NCBI GenBank assembly: GCA_965206445.1
Contig: CBDBJR010000002.1
Span: forward strand, 682,001-746,000
Reading direction: 5' to 3'
Length of the DNA stretch: 64,000 bases
Source of the DNA: CBDBJR01 sp965206445
Lineage (GTDB): Bacteria > Pseudomonadota > Gammaproteobacteria > Arenicellales > Poriferihabitantaceae
Shown here: positions 34,807 to 44,105 of the stretch, piece by piece
Layout of the letters: every line of letters starts with the position of its first letter
Numbering within the stretch: the stretch's first letter is position 1
Notes under the pieces: model-generated
Database searches by the model: none
What the model saw: only the letters and a program-made list of their open reading frames with translations
Told to the model about the DNA's origin: nothing
Position numbers and translations under genes: made by a program

Positions 34807-37140
34807 ATGCGTATTCTAAAAGTCATTCACGGCTATCCGCCACGCTACAACGCCGGCTCGGAGGTGTATTCGCAGACCTTGTGCCGAACATTGGCACAGC
34901 ACCATGAGATGCATGTTTTTACGCGGGAAGAGGATGTTTTCCGTCCCGATGGCGACCTGCGCGAAGAAAGCGACAACGGCGGACTCGGCGGCTCATCGGT
35001 GGCGCTGCATATCGTCAATGCGGCGCGGGTTGGAATCAATTATCGCAATGCGGCGGTGGAAAATCGTTTTGCGGAACTTGCCGATAAATTGCGACCGGAC
35101 ATCGTTCATATCGGGCATCTGAGTCATCTTTCTCTTGGCATCGCGGAAGAAGCGGCGCGGCGCGAAATTCCGGTCGTTCATACCTTGCACGACTTTTGGC
35201 TGATGTGTCTGCGCGGGCAGTTCATTCAAGTCGCGTCCGATGATTCCGGTGAGCCGTGGCCGCTGTGTGATGGGCAGGAAAATCACAAATGTGCTCGTCG
35301 CTGCTTGAGTCGCTTCTTTACCGGCGCTGAAAGCCGCCGCGATTTAGATGAGGATTATTGGGCCGACCGAGTCGCCGCGCGCATGGCCGCAACGAAGCGG
35401 GTAATTGAGCTAGCCGACCGCCTGGTTGCGCCGTCGCGTTTTCTGCTGGGAAAATTCCGCGACGAATTTCATGTCCCGTCGAGTAAATTGATGTATCTGG
35501 ATTACGGATTCGACCGCGCTCGACTGAGTGGCAGGCGGCGAATGGTCGGCGAGCCGTTTGTCTTCGGCTATATCGGCACGCATGTCCCCGGCAAAGGCGT
35601 GGGGCATTTGCTGCGGGCTTTCGCAATGCTGAAAGGTGACTCGCTTCTGCGAATCTGGGGTCGGTTGCGGACGGAAACCGCGTCTCTGCGGGCGCTGGCG
35701 GATTCTCTACCGACCGATGTTCGCAGGCGGATTGAATGGATGGACGAATACGACAATGAGCGCATCGTTGCCGAGGTGTTTAATCGTGCCGACGCGATTG
35801 TCGTTCCGAGCGTATGGCCGGAAAATTCGCCGTTGGTTATTCATGAAGCACAGCAGGCGGGTATTCCCGTAATTGCTGCGGCGATGGGCGGGATGGCGGA
35901 ATATGTGTCGCACGAGGTCAACGGTCTTTTGTTCGCTCCGCGCGATGCGACAGCGCTATTCGAGCAAATGCGGCGGCTGGCGGAAAATCCCGACTGGGCG
36001 TGTGAATTGGGTGCGCGCGGCTATCTTTACAGCGACGATGGGCAGGTTCCCGAAATCGGCGAACACGCGGCCGCGATTGAAAATATCTACCGCCAAATTC
36101 TGAAGGAGCGCGATGCTGCCCGTGTGAAAATTCTGCCCGCGCCCTGGCGGGTGACCTTCGATACCAATCCCGACCACTGCAACTTTCGTTGCGTCATGTG
36201 TGAGGAGCATAGCCCGCACTCCAAACTGCAAGTCATTCGCCGAATGGAAAAGCGTCCACGGCGCATGATGTCGTTTGAATTGATAAGTCGCGTCGTGCGG
36301 TCGCTTGCGCCGAAAGGTCTGCGAGAGATTATTCCCTCCACGATGGGTGAGCCGCTGCTGTACAAAGATTTTGAGCGGGTGATAGAACTGTGCCGCGAAG
36401 AAGGCGTGATGATGAACCTCACCACCAACGGCTCTTTTCCGCGTTTGGGCGTGCGCCGCTGGGCGGAGTTGCTTGTTCCGGTGACTTCCGATGTCAAAAT
36501 TTCCTGGAACGGCGCAAGCCGCGAAACCTACGAAAAAATAATGCTTAAAGGAGATTGGGATTCGGCTTTGGAGAACATCCGTGAATTCGCGCACGTCCGC
36601 GACGCCCACGCCGAATCGGGCGGCAACCGTTGCCGTTTGACTCTGCAAGCGACATTTATGGAATCCACCGTCGGCGAGTTGCCGGACCTGGTGCGTCTTG
36701 CCGCCTCGCTGGGCGCGGACCGTATCAAGGGGCATCACTTGTGGGCGCATTTTCAAGAGATCAAGAATCAAGACATGCGCCGCAGCCGTGATTCCATTGA
36801 CCGCTGGAACACCATTGTGGAAAAAACGCGGCGGGCTGCAGCGGAATCGAAAACACCCGATGGTCGGACAGTCCTGCTGGAAAACATTGAACCTTTGAGC
36901 GAGAGCGATTTCGCAGCGGGTGGCAAGTGCCCTTTTCTTGGCGGAGAAGCCTGGGTTAGCGCGACCGGAAGATTCGATCCGTGCTGCGCGCCGGATTCGG
37001 AGCGGAGAACGCTGGGGAATATCGGCAATCTGCAGGATAGCGACATTGCGGCAATTTGGAACGGCGATGAATATCGTCTGCTGACTGCATCCTACCGTTC
37101 ACGCGAGGTGTGCCTGAAATGCAACATGCGCGGAACTTAA
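34807..37140 (+). CDS. fusion: family 4 glycosyltransferase + radical SAM/SPASM enzyme
   Basis: A 777-residue two-enzyme protein. Residues 1 to ~430 are a GT-B, family 4 glycosyltransferase: MRILKVIHGYPPRYNAGSEV at the start, VVHTLHDFWLMC, GYIGTHVPGKGVGHLL, and the donor-site PSVWPENSPLVIHEA. Residues ~445-777 are a radical SAM domain with the cluster motif C-x3-C-x2-C at 458, 462 and 465 (CNFRCVMC), TMGEPLLYKD, and a C-terminal SPASM-like domain with Cys residues in GKCPFL, DPCCAPD and VCLKCN for auxiliary iron-sulfur clusters. No frameshift marks the junction. The radical substrate is probably the sugar or peptide that the partner domain handles. The next gene starts inside its 3' end. Confidence 0.92.
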   Translation: MRILKVIHGYPPRYNAGSEVYSQTLCRTLAQHHEMHVFTREEDVFRPDGDLREESDNGGLGGSSVALHIVNAARVGINYRNAAVENRFAELADKLRPDIVHIGHLSHLSLGIAEEAARREIPVVHTLHDFWLMCLRGQFIQVASDDSGEPWPLCDGQENHKCARRCLSRFFTGAESRRDLDEDYWADRVAARMAATKRVIELADRLVAPSRFLLGKFRDEFHVPSSKLMYLDYGFDRARLSGRRRMVGEPFVFGYIGTHVPGKGVGHLLRAFAMLKGDSLLRIWGRLRTETASLRALADSLPTDVRRRIEWMDEYDNERIVAEVFNRADAIVVPSVWPENSPLVIHEAQQAGIPVIAAAMGGMAEYVSHEVNGLLFAPRDATALFEQMRRLAENPDWACELGARGYLYSDDGQVPEIGEHAAAIENIYRQILKERDAARVKILPAPWRVTFDTNPDHCNFRCVMCEEHSPHSKLQVIRRMEKRPRRMMSFELISRVVRSLAPKGLREIIPSTMGEPLLYKDFERVIELCREEGVMMNLTTNGSFPRLGVRRWAELLVPVTSDVKISWNGASRETYEKIMLKGDWDSALENIREFAHVRDAHAESGGNRCRLTLQATFMESTVGELPDLVRLAASLGADRIKGHHLWAHFQEIKNQDMRRSRDSIDRWNTIVEKTRRAAAESKTPDGRTVLLENIEPLSESDFAAGGKCPFLGGEAWVSATGRFDPCCAPDSERRTLGNIGNLQDSDIAAIWNGDEYRLLTASYRSREVCLKCNMRGT

Positions 37141-38813
37141 ATCAGGACTCGGACGCATGGAAAAGGTCGCGTGTGTCCGCTTGCGGAACGCACCATATTG
37201 CCGACGGTCGGCTACTGTATACTTCGCGTTTTCTGCGTGTGCTGCCTTTTCATTCTCCGGGCCTGGCGCCCGTCCGCGATAGCGAAGGCGCATTCCATAT
37301 TTATCCCGACGGTTCGCCCGCTTATGCGAATCGGCATTTGGACGCTTTCGGTTTTTACGAAGGACTGGCCGCCGTCCGGGACAACGACGGCTGGTTTCAC
37401 ATTCGCCCCGATGGCACTCCCGCCTACGCCACTCGCTACGCCTGGTGCGGGAATTTTCAAGGCGGCCGATGCGCGGCGCGCGTGATCGATGGCGGCTATT
37501 GTCATATCTTGCCGGATGGCTGTCCGCTGTATCACTGCACTTATCGCTATGTCGGCGACTTCCGTGAAGGCCGCGCCGTCGCTCGTCGCGAAGATGGGCA
37601 ATGCGTCCACCTGGATGAGACAGGCGGGCTCGCTCATAGCCATGCCTATTTGGATTTGGATGTTTATCACAAAGGATTCGCCCGCGCCCGCGATAAGCAT
37701 GGATGGATGCACATCGGCATGGATGGTATTCCCGCTTATGAGCGCCGCTTCGTTGCCGTAGAACCGTTTTACAACGGCCAATCGCTCGCCGAAACCTTTG
37801 ATGGCGAAATCATCGTTGTAGACGAAAACAGCGAAACAACGGCGGAAATCGCCCGCTCATTGGCGGATGACTTTGCCGTGCTGTCGTCCGACATGACTGG
37901 ATTCTGGCGAACTTTTACGCTGGCTGCGGCGGTGGAATTGGGTGCGATAGAAATCCTTCCGTGTAGCGAAGACGAAGCGGCAAAGCAACTCGGATTGCCG
38001 AAGAAAAACGCCCGAATTCTTTTATGTGCGCTGAGCGAAATGCACATCGTATTTTTGCGTGACGGGCGCTGGCAATTAACTCACAAGGGCGAGCATCTGC
38101 GTCGTGCGCATCCGAACTCACTGGCCGATGCCGCCTTGGAATGGGTGAATCTGTCAAAGACGCAATGGGGTAATTTTCCTGCCGTGCTTCGCAGCGAGGG
38201 AATAGCGGACGGTTATTTTTCGCACCTTGCGCACGACCCGGCGGCAGCGCGCGTCGCGCATAACATGCTCGCGGCTTATGCTCGCCGTGACTATCATCGC
38301 TTGCCCGAATTGCTGCCACTGGACGGCATTCGCCGCCTGATTGACGCGGGCGGCGGGAGCGGCGAAACGGCGCGCATGATTGCCGCGCGACACCCTGAAC
38401 TGGAAATCATCCTGCTGGAGCGCCAGGAAGCGATTGCCTCGATGGCGTCTGCGCTCCGAAAAGATGAAAATATAGCCGCACAAGCGGGAGATATTTTCCT
38501 GTCTTGGAATGTGCGTGCCGATGCGGTTTTGCTGGCACGCGTTCTGCACGATTGGGACGACGAGCGCGCCCTGCAAATTCTTCGCAACGCACGCGCCGCC
38601 TTGCCGACTGGCGGAAAATTGTTTATTGTCGAAATGCTGCGTCGTGGTCTCGCTGACGGCGCGCTATGCTCGCTGCATTTGAGGGTTGTCTCCGGCGGAC
38701 GCGAGCGCAATTGGGAGGACTTTCAGCAATTGGGTAACACCGCCGGATTTCGCCTATTAGAATCGCGTTCTTTGGATGCAATTCCCTCGTTAATCATTGG
38801 AGAAGCAATTTGA
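37119..38813 (+). CDS. fusion: WG-repeat domain + class I O-methyltransferase
   Basis: A 564-residue protein starting at ATG 37119 (GTG 37110 is also possible), overlapping the previous gene by 22 bp. Residues ~45-240 hold five WG/KWG-like repeats of about 38 residues with the pattern GxAxxRDxxGxxHIxPDGxPxY, for example HIRPDGTPAYATRY. From ~260 follows an O-methyltransferase of the Methyltransf_2 type: winged-helix dimerisation region (VFLRDGRWQLTHKGEHL), SAM site LIDAGGGSGETARM with Asp409, and ARVLHDWDDERALQIL. WG repeats are thought to be protein-binding. The methyl acceptor is unknown. Confidence 0.88.
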   Translation: MQHARNLNQDSDAWKRSRVSACGTHHIADGRLLYTSRFLRVLPFHSPGLAPVRDSEGAFHIYPDGSPAYANRHLDAFGFYEGLAAVRDNDGWFHIRPDGTPAYATRYAWCGNFQGGRCAARVIDGGYCHILPDGCPLYHCTYRYVGDFREGRAVARREDGQCVHLDETGGLAHSHAYLDLDVYHKGFARARDKHGWMHIGMDGIPAYERRFVAVEPFYNGQSLAETFDGEIIVVDENSETTAEIARSLADDFAVLSSDMTGFWRTFTLAAAVELGAIEILPCSEDEAAKQLGLPKKNARILLCALSEMHIVFLRDGRWQLTHKGEHLRRAHPNSLADAALEWVNLSKTQWGNFPAVLRSEGIADGYFSHLAHDPAAARVAHNMLAAYARRDYHRLPELLPLDGIRRLIDAGGGSGETARMIAARHPELEIILLERQEAIASMASALRKDENIAAQAGDIFLSWNVRADAVLLARVLHDWDDERALQILRNARAALPTGGKLFIVEMLRRGLADGALCSLHLRVVSGGRERNWEDFQQLGNTAGFRLLESRSLDAIPSLIIGEAI

Positions 38814-39529
38814 GCCGCGACAAAAACCGCGTTAAGCAAACTTTCACGCACGCCGCCTGCGCTTTGGAATTAATTCCGATCGATACCCCCGCGATGGCTC
38901 TGATGCGTCATGCCGAAAGATACGGCATAACCAAGGGACATCACGGCAACGATATCCCCTTGACTCCGCAAGGCGAAAAGGATGCGGCGGAAATGGGGAA
39001 TTTGCTGCAAGGACGCGTGTGCGGAATGCGTCACAGCCCGGTTCCTCGTTGCCTGCAGACCGCCGCGCGAATCCACGAATCCGCCGGCGGACCTGTGCCG
39101 GAAGAATGGCTGCCGTTGCAATTCTACGCTTTTTTGGACGATGTTGATTCCGGAATGCCCACTCTGCATCGGTTTGTTTCCAAGAGCGAGCCGCCTGGTT
39201 TCTACGACCGCTTCGTTTCGGCGATGTCAACTTCGATCGAACCGCCGTATCCGGGCTTCAAGAGTCCACTTGTGGCGACGGTTGAACTTTGCGCGCAATC
39301 GCTGATTGGCGATGGAATCTGTGTCAATATCACGCATGACTGGCTTGTCAATGTGGTCGCCTCGCACGCTTCCGGGCAGGAAACCAAACAGCCTGATTTC
39401 GCCGGTTATTTGGACGCTCTTTTTCTGTGGACGGAAAACGGCCAGGCGATGTTTTATTACAAGGGGGAAACCGGCCTTTGCGCGTCCGATTTTCAACAGA
39501 AATGTGCTGGAGCGATTTTATCGGGTTAG
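38810..39529 (+). CDS. histidine phosphatase superfamily protein
   Basis: A 239-residue branch-1 histidine phosphatase. The catalytic motif is LMRHAERYG (Arg33-His34, Glu36), followed by HSPVPRCLQTA, the second Arg block, and NITHDWLVN with the second His. The start is a TTG overlapping the stop of the methyltransferase (4 bp), so coupled translation is expected. It may remove a phosphate from an intermediate of this cluster. It ends the operon; repeat B and an intergenic zone follow. Confidence 0.85.
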   Translation: MSRDKNRVKQTFTHAACALELIPIDTPAMALMRHAERYGITKGHHGNDIPLTPQGEKDAAEMGNLLQGRVCGMRHSPVPRCLQTAARIHESAGGPVPEEWLPLQFYAFLDDVDSGMPTLHRFVSKSEPPGFYDRFVSAMSTSIEPPYPGFKSPLVATVELCAQSLIGDGICVNITHDWLVNVVASHASGQETKQPDFAGYLDALFLWTENGQAMFYYKGETGLCASDFQQKCAGAILSG

Positions 39530-40139
39530 AGGCGACCGGTTTCAGTGACGGGTTAATTGGCTATACCGGCGACACTTTTCAATGAATTCGTTCGCAGCCG
39601 GCGCGCCTGCTCTGCGATAGGCATATCTGCGGTATCACCTGCCGGCAGCCGGCCTGACCAGGCAAATAAAGTGAACATAGCCGGGCGCCTGTTCGGCAAG
39701 ATGGAGCAAAAACTCCGGGTCACTTTCGCATAAATCGGCAACCCATCTGGCCGCCCAATGGCATTCCTCAAACAACCCGTGAACCATGTAACGACGCCCC
39801 CGCACAGTCTGTCAACGCTACCGCCCGGGTTGCCGGTAAAAGATAAAACAGCGCGCTCTTCGAGTTGCCTTTTTGATTTCATGGTACCCTCCCGTTTTTG
39901 GGTGTTGCCTGTATGATGAAGGCAGGATAATTCACCTATACGACATAATGTGTCGCTAATCGACGGTTTCTGAACAAAAAAAAATTTATATGCATGATTG
40001 CTCCCCAGCCAGAAACACGTCTTTCCCGAGCGTTATAACCGTTTGTGGGCCGTTTGCGGGCCGCTTATGGGCAATGGTACAGCGCAGTGGCTGAATTGAG
40101 GAGCCACATCATGCGCTGTTTCCCGGAGCCGGACAGAAC
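39530..40139. other. intergenic region between accessory cluster and FAD oxidoreductase
   Basis: 610 bp containing direct repeat B and, on the minus strand, two short overlapping frames: one from the repeat's ATG (39882-39553, MKSKRQLEERAVLSFTGN) and one from 39787 to 39635 (MVHGLFEECHWAARWVADL). Both may be parts of a broken gene that once followed the repeat. Neither resembles a family I know. The rest up to 40139 shows nothing clear. Confidence 0.4.
39792..39974. repeat. direct repeat B flanking the accessory cluster
   Basis: The 183-bp partner of 31476-31657, same orientation, one extra T in the TTTTTGGGTGTTGCC stretch. On the minus strand it keeps the ribosome binding site GGAGGG and an ATG, but the following gene (DUF2779 at copy A) is absent here. 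Confidence 0.85.
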
Positions 40140-41402
40140 ATGCCACAACCGCAGCAGGTAGAGGTGGTCGTCATCGGCGGCGGCATTGCCGGTTGCAGTT
40201 GCGCCTATTTCCTGGCCAGGGCCGGCTGTCGGGTGGCGCTGTGCGAAAAGGGCGAGATTGGCGCCGAACAATCCAGCCGCAATTGGGGGTTTGTCCGCAA
40301 GCAGGGGCGGGCGCCGGCCGAATTGCCGCTGATGATGCACAGTCTCGATATCTGGCGCAGCCTGGAAACCGAGCTGCAAGCATCGTTCGGCTTTTTCCAG
40401 GGCGGGACGCTGTATTTGTCCGATAACGAGCAGCGCTATGCGGCCCATCAGGCCTGGCTCGAGCAGGCCGGATGCTATCGGCTGGACAGCCGCTTTTTGC
40501 GCCGGCAAGAGCTCGAACAACTGCTGCCGGCGATTCGGCGACAGCGCTATGAGGCGCTCTATACGCCCAGTGATGCCTGCGCCGAACCGGACCAGGTGAT
40601 GGCGGCGCTGGCGGCCGGCTGTCGCCGTCAGGGGGTGCAGGTGCTGACGCAATGCGCCGTGCGCGGCGTGGACGTCGAGGCCGGTCGGGTCGCCGGCGTG
40701 GTCACCGAACACGGGCGGATTCGTGCCGCGCAGGTGGTGGTTGCCGGCGGCGCCTGGTCGAGCTATTTTCTGCGCCACCTGGGGATTGTCCTGCCGCAGT
40801 TAAAAGTGATTGGCTCGGTCATGGCCACTGTGCCGGCGGCCAATCTGCTGCAACAGAATATCTGGGGCCGTGCTCTGGGCATGCGGCGACGGCGCGACGG
40901 CGGCTACAATGTGGCTTTCGGCGGCCATACCGGCGCCGATCTGACGCCGGATTATCTGCGCTTCCTGGGGCGATTTTTGCCGACGCTGCGTGCCAGCAAG
41001 GAAACGGTGTCGCTCACATTCGGCAGACGGTTCTGGCAAGAATTGATGTGGCCGCAGCGCTGGAATTTTGACCGCCCGACCCCGTTCGAGGCGATTCGCA
41101 CGCTGAACCCGCCGCCCGACCTCAAGCTGTTGGCGCGCGCCCATCAGCATCTGGGCGAGGTGTTCCCGGCGCTGCGCGGGCTGAAGGTCGCCCGCAGCTG
41201 GGCCGGCATGATTGATGTTACCCCGGATGAGTTGCCGGTTATCGACCGGGTGGAGCAGTTGCCGGGGCTGTTTGTATCGACCGGCTACAGCGGCCACGGT
41301 TTCGGTATCGGCCCCGGCGCCGGCAAGGTGGTCAGTGAGCTGGTGTCAGGGCAGACGCCGGCGGTCGATCTGTCGGCGTTTCGCCTTTCCCGCCTGCTTT
41401 AA
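40140..41402 (+). CDS. FAD-dependent oxidoreductase, DAO family
   Basis: A 420-residue D-amino-acid-oxidase-fold enzyme. The dinucleotide-binding motif is VIGGGIAGCS (Gly13-Gly18), with EKG at the ribose position, SSRNWGFVRKQGR as flavin-contact segment and the C-terminal STGYSGHGFGIGPGAGKV. Relatives oxidise secondary amines or N-methyl amino acids (sarcosine, methylaminobutyrate, D-amino acids); the substrate is not fixed by the sequence. It converges on the peptide-type ABC transporter genes, suggesting amino compound use (inference). Confidence 0.88.
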   Translation: MPQPQQVEVVVIGGGIAGCSCAYFLARAGCRVALCEKGEIGAEQSSRNWGFVRKQGRAPAELPLMMHSLDIWRSLETELQASFGFFQGGTLYLSDNEQRYAAHQAWLEQAGCYRLDSRFLRRQELEQLLPAIRRQRYEALYTPSDACAEPDQVMAALAAGCRRQGVQVLTQCAVRGVDVEAGRVAGVVTEHGRIRAAQVVVAGGAWSSYFLRHLGIVLPQLKVIGSVMATVPAANLLQQNIWGRALGMRRRRDGGYNVAFGGHTGADLTPDYLRFLGRFLPTLRASKETVSLTFGRRFWQELMWPQRWNFDRPTPFEAIRTLNPPPDLKLLARAHQHLGEVFPALRGLKVARSWAGMIDVTPDELPVIDRVEQLPGLFVSTGYSGHGFGIGPGAGKVVSELVSGQTPAVDLSAFRLSRLL

Positions 41403-41457
41403 GCGGGTGCATTGGCGGCTGCGCGTGCGCTCGGCGGCTTGCCTGCCGCCAATCGAA

Positions 41458-43092
41458 TCAGGCGGCGGGCTGACCGTCGGCGACCTCCAGATCAAGCGCC
41501 GCTTGCAGCAGGGTGCGGGTGTACGGTGTCTGCGGGTCGGCAAAGATGTCGGCGGCCTTGCCCTGTTCAATGACCTCGCCGGCCTTCATCACAATCAAAT
41601 CATCGGCCATCGCCCGCACCACGCTCAAGTCATGCGAAATAAACACGTAGCTCAGGTGGTGCCGCTGCTGCAGGCGGGTGAGCAACTCCAGCACTTGTAT
41701 CTGTACGCTGCGGTCGATGGCGGACGTCGGTTCATCCAGCAGTATCACGGCCGGTTGCAGGATCAACGCCCGGGCGATGCAAATCCGCTGGCGCTGGCCG
41801 CCGGAAAACTCGTGCGGATAGCGAAACCGGGTCGCCGGGTCGAGGCCGACTTCGCGCAAAATATCCACTACCTGCCGGTCGCGCTCGAGCGGGTCGGGCA
41901 TCAGCCGGTGCGCCTCCGGCCCTTCGGCGATAATGTCGGCCACCGACATCCGTGGCGACAGTGAACCGTAGGGGTCCTGAAACACGATCTGCATTTGCCG
42001 CCGCAAGGCGGTGAGTGCGTCGTTCGCAAGCGCGTTGATATCCTGCTGATCGAATACAATCCGTCCAGTCGACGGGATCAACCGCAGCAATGCCAGTGCC
42101 AGCGTGGTTTTCCCCGACCCGGATTCGCCCACGATGCCGAGCGTCCGGCCGGCTTGCAACCGCAGGCTGACCCGATTGACCGCTTTGATGTGGCCGCGGG
42201 TGCGTTGCAGTATGCCGCGTTTGATGGCAAACCAGACGTTGACCCGCTCCGCCGACAGGATGGTCGCCTGACTGTCCGGTTGCGCTGCGCGCAGACCCGG
42301 CTCGGCGGCCAGCAGTTGGCGGGTGTACGGCTGCTGCGCCTGTGTAAATACCTGCCGTACCGGGCCCTGCTCGACCAGTCTGCCGTGGCGCATGATCAGC
42401 ACCCGGTCGGCTATTTTTCGCACCATGCCCAGGTCGTGCGTGATCAGCAGGATGCCGAGGTTGTTTTCCGCTTGCAGTTGTTTCAGCAGGCGCAAAATCT
42501 TTGCCTGTACGGTCACGTCGAGCGCGGTGGTCGGCTCATCCGCGAGCAGAATATCCGGCTGGTTCGCCAGCGCCATGGCAATCATCACGCGCTGCCGCTG
42601 GCCGCCGGACAATTGATGCGGGTAGTGCGCCAGTCTGGATTCCGGCTGGTCAATGCCGACCCGATCGAGCAGGCGCAGGACGTGCGCGCGGGCCGCGTGG
42701 CCGCTCAGGCCCTGGTGCAGCGCGAGCGATTCGGCGATTTGTTTTTCGATCGTATGCAGCGGATTGAGGGCGCTCATCGGCTCCTGAAAAATCATTGCAA
42801 TGTCGTTGCCGCGGATGCGCTGCAACGTAGCCGGGTCGGCGCCGATCAACTCGGTGCCGTGATAGCGGATGGAACCGCCGGGGTGAAAGGCCTGGGGGTA
42901 CGGCAGAAGTTGCAGTATCGACAGCGCGGTCAATGATTTTCCGGCGCCGGATTCACCGACCAGCGCCAGTGTTTCGCCGGCGTGCAGGTGAAAACTGATG
43001 TCGTGCACGGCATGGCTGATCGCCTGCCGGTTTTTTTCGCGCCGACGAAAGCCGATTGCCAGCTGCTCGACTTGCAGCGGGGCCGGGTTCAA
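41458..43092 (-). CDS. yejF: ABC transporter ATP-binding protein, two fused NBDs (YejF-like)
   Basis: Energises import of peptides or opines. Two complete nucleotide-binding domains: Walker A GESGAGKS (46-53) and GESGSGKTT, signatures LSGGQRQRV and FSGGQRQRI, and Walker B with LLADEPTTALD and LLDEPTSAID. The start is most likely the TTG at 43092, overlapping the stop of yejE by 2 bases, giving 544 residues; the frame upstream to 43194 is only a shadow of yejE. It is last in the order yejB-yejE-yejF. Confidence 0.92.
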   Translation of the reverse strand: MNPAPLQVEQLAIGFRRREKNRQAISHAVHDISFHLHAGETLALVGESGAGKSLTALSILQLLPYPQAFHPGGSIRYHGTELIGADPATLQRIRGNDIAMIFQEPMSALNPLHTIEKQIAESLALHQGLSGHAARAHVLRLLDRVGIDQPESRLAHYPHQLSGGQRQRVMIAMALANQPDILLADEPTTALDVTVQAKILRLLKQLQAENNLGILLITHDLGMVRKIADRVLIMRHGRLVEQGPVRQVFTQAQQPYTRQLLAAEPGLRAAQPDSQATILSAERVNVWFAIKRGILQRTRGHIKAVNRVSLRLQAGRTLGIVGESGSGKTTLALALLRLIPSTGRIVFDQQDINALANDALTALRRQMQIVFQDPYGSLSPRMSVADIIAEGPEAHRLMPDPLERDRQVVDILREVGLDPATRFRYPHEFSGGQRQRICIARALILQPAVILLDEPTSAIDRSVQIQVLELLTRLQQRHHLSYVFISHDLSVVRAMADDLIVMKAGEVIEQGKAADIFADPQTPYTRTLLQAALDLEVADGQPAA

Positions 43093-44105
43093 AACTGCTT
43101 CCTCGGGTCGAATGCGTCGCGGGTTGCCTCGCCGACAAATACCAATAGCGACAGCATCACCCCGATCACGGTAAAACCGGTGATGCCAAGCCATGGCGCC
43201 TGCAAATTGTTTTTGCCCTGATTCAACAGCTCGCCCAGCGAAGGCGAGCCGGCCGGCAGGCCAAAGCCGAGGAAGTCGAGCCCGGTCAGCGTGGTCACCG
43301 AGCCGACCAGAATGAACGGCATGAACGTCAGGGTTGCCACCATCGCATTCGGCAGCATATGCCGCCGGATAATGCGACTGTCGCCGACGCCGAGCGCGCG
43401 GGCGGCGCGGATGTACTCAAAGTTGCGCACCCGCAGAAACTCGGCGCGCACCACCGCAACCAGGCCGGTCCAGGAAAACAACAGCATTAAAATCAGCAGA
43501 CTGAAGAACCCCGGCTGAAACACGGCGGCCATAATGATGAGCAGATACAGCACCGGCAATCCTTCCCAGATTTCGATAAACCGCTGCATCAGCAAATCGG
43601 TAAGGCCGCCAAAATACCCCTGCACCGCACCGGCGGCAACGCCGATAATCGAGCTGAGCAGGGTCAGCGCCAACCCGAACAGCACGGAAATACGGAACCC
43701 GTACAATACCCGCGCCAGCACATCCCGCCCCTGGTCATCGGTGCCCAGCCAATGCCGCCCGGAGGGCGGTGACGGCGCCGGCGTGGGCAGATCGTAATCG
43801 ATGGTGTGGTACGAGTAGGGAACGGGCGGCCATAGCAGCCAGCCGTCACGCTCGATCAGCGTTTGCATATAGGGGTCGTGATAGTCGGCTTGCAGCGCGA
43901 ACTCGCCGCCAAAGTCGGTTTCCAGATAGGTAAATACCACCGGGAAATGCAGCGCTCCCTGATGCCGGATCAGCAGCGGCTTTTCATTGGCCAGAAATTC
44001 CGCCGCCAGCGCCATCGCAAACAGCAGCAGAAAAATCCACAGCGACCAATAGCCGCGCCGGTTGGCTTTGAAATTTTCCAGCCGACGCCGGTTCAGCGGT
44101 GACAT
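43089..44105 (-). CDS. yejE: ABC transporter permease (YejE-like)
   Basis: Inner-membrane permease, 338 residues. One N-terminal span (about 20-38) is followed by a periplasmic segment characteristic of YejE (HFPVVFTYLETDFGGEF, YSYHTIDYDLP), then GTDDQGRDVLARVLYGFRIS and five spans with the EAA loop ARALGVGDSRIIRRHMLPN that contacts the ATPase. It overlaps yejB by one base (TGATG). Confidence 0.92.
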   Translation of the reverse strand: MSPLNRRRLENFKANRRGYWSLWIFLLLFAMALAAEFLANEKPLLIRHQGALHFPVVFTYLETDFGGEFALQADYHDPYMQTLIERDGWLLWPPVPYSYHTIDYDLPTPAPSPPSGRHWLGTDDQGRDVLARVLYGFRISVLFGLALTLLSSIIGVAAGAVQGYFGGLTDLLMQRFIEIWEGLPVLYLLIIMAAVFQPGFFSLLILMLLFSWTGLVAVVRAEFLRVRNFEYIRAARALGVGDSRIIRRHMLPNAMVATLTFMPFILVGSVTTLTGLDFLGFGLPAGSPSLGELLNQGKNNLQAPWLGITGFTVIGVMLSLLVFVGEATRDAFDPRKQF

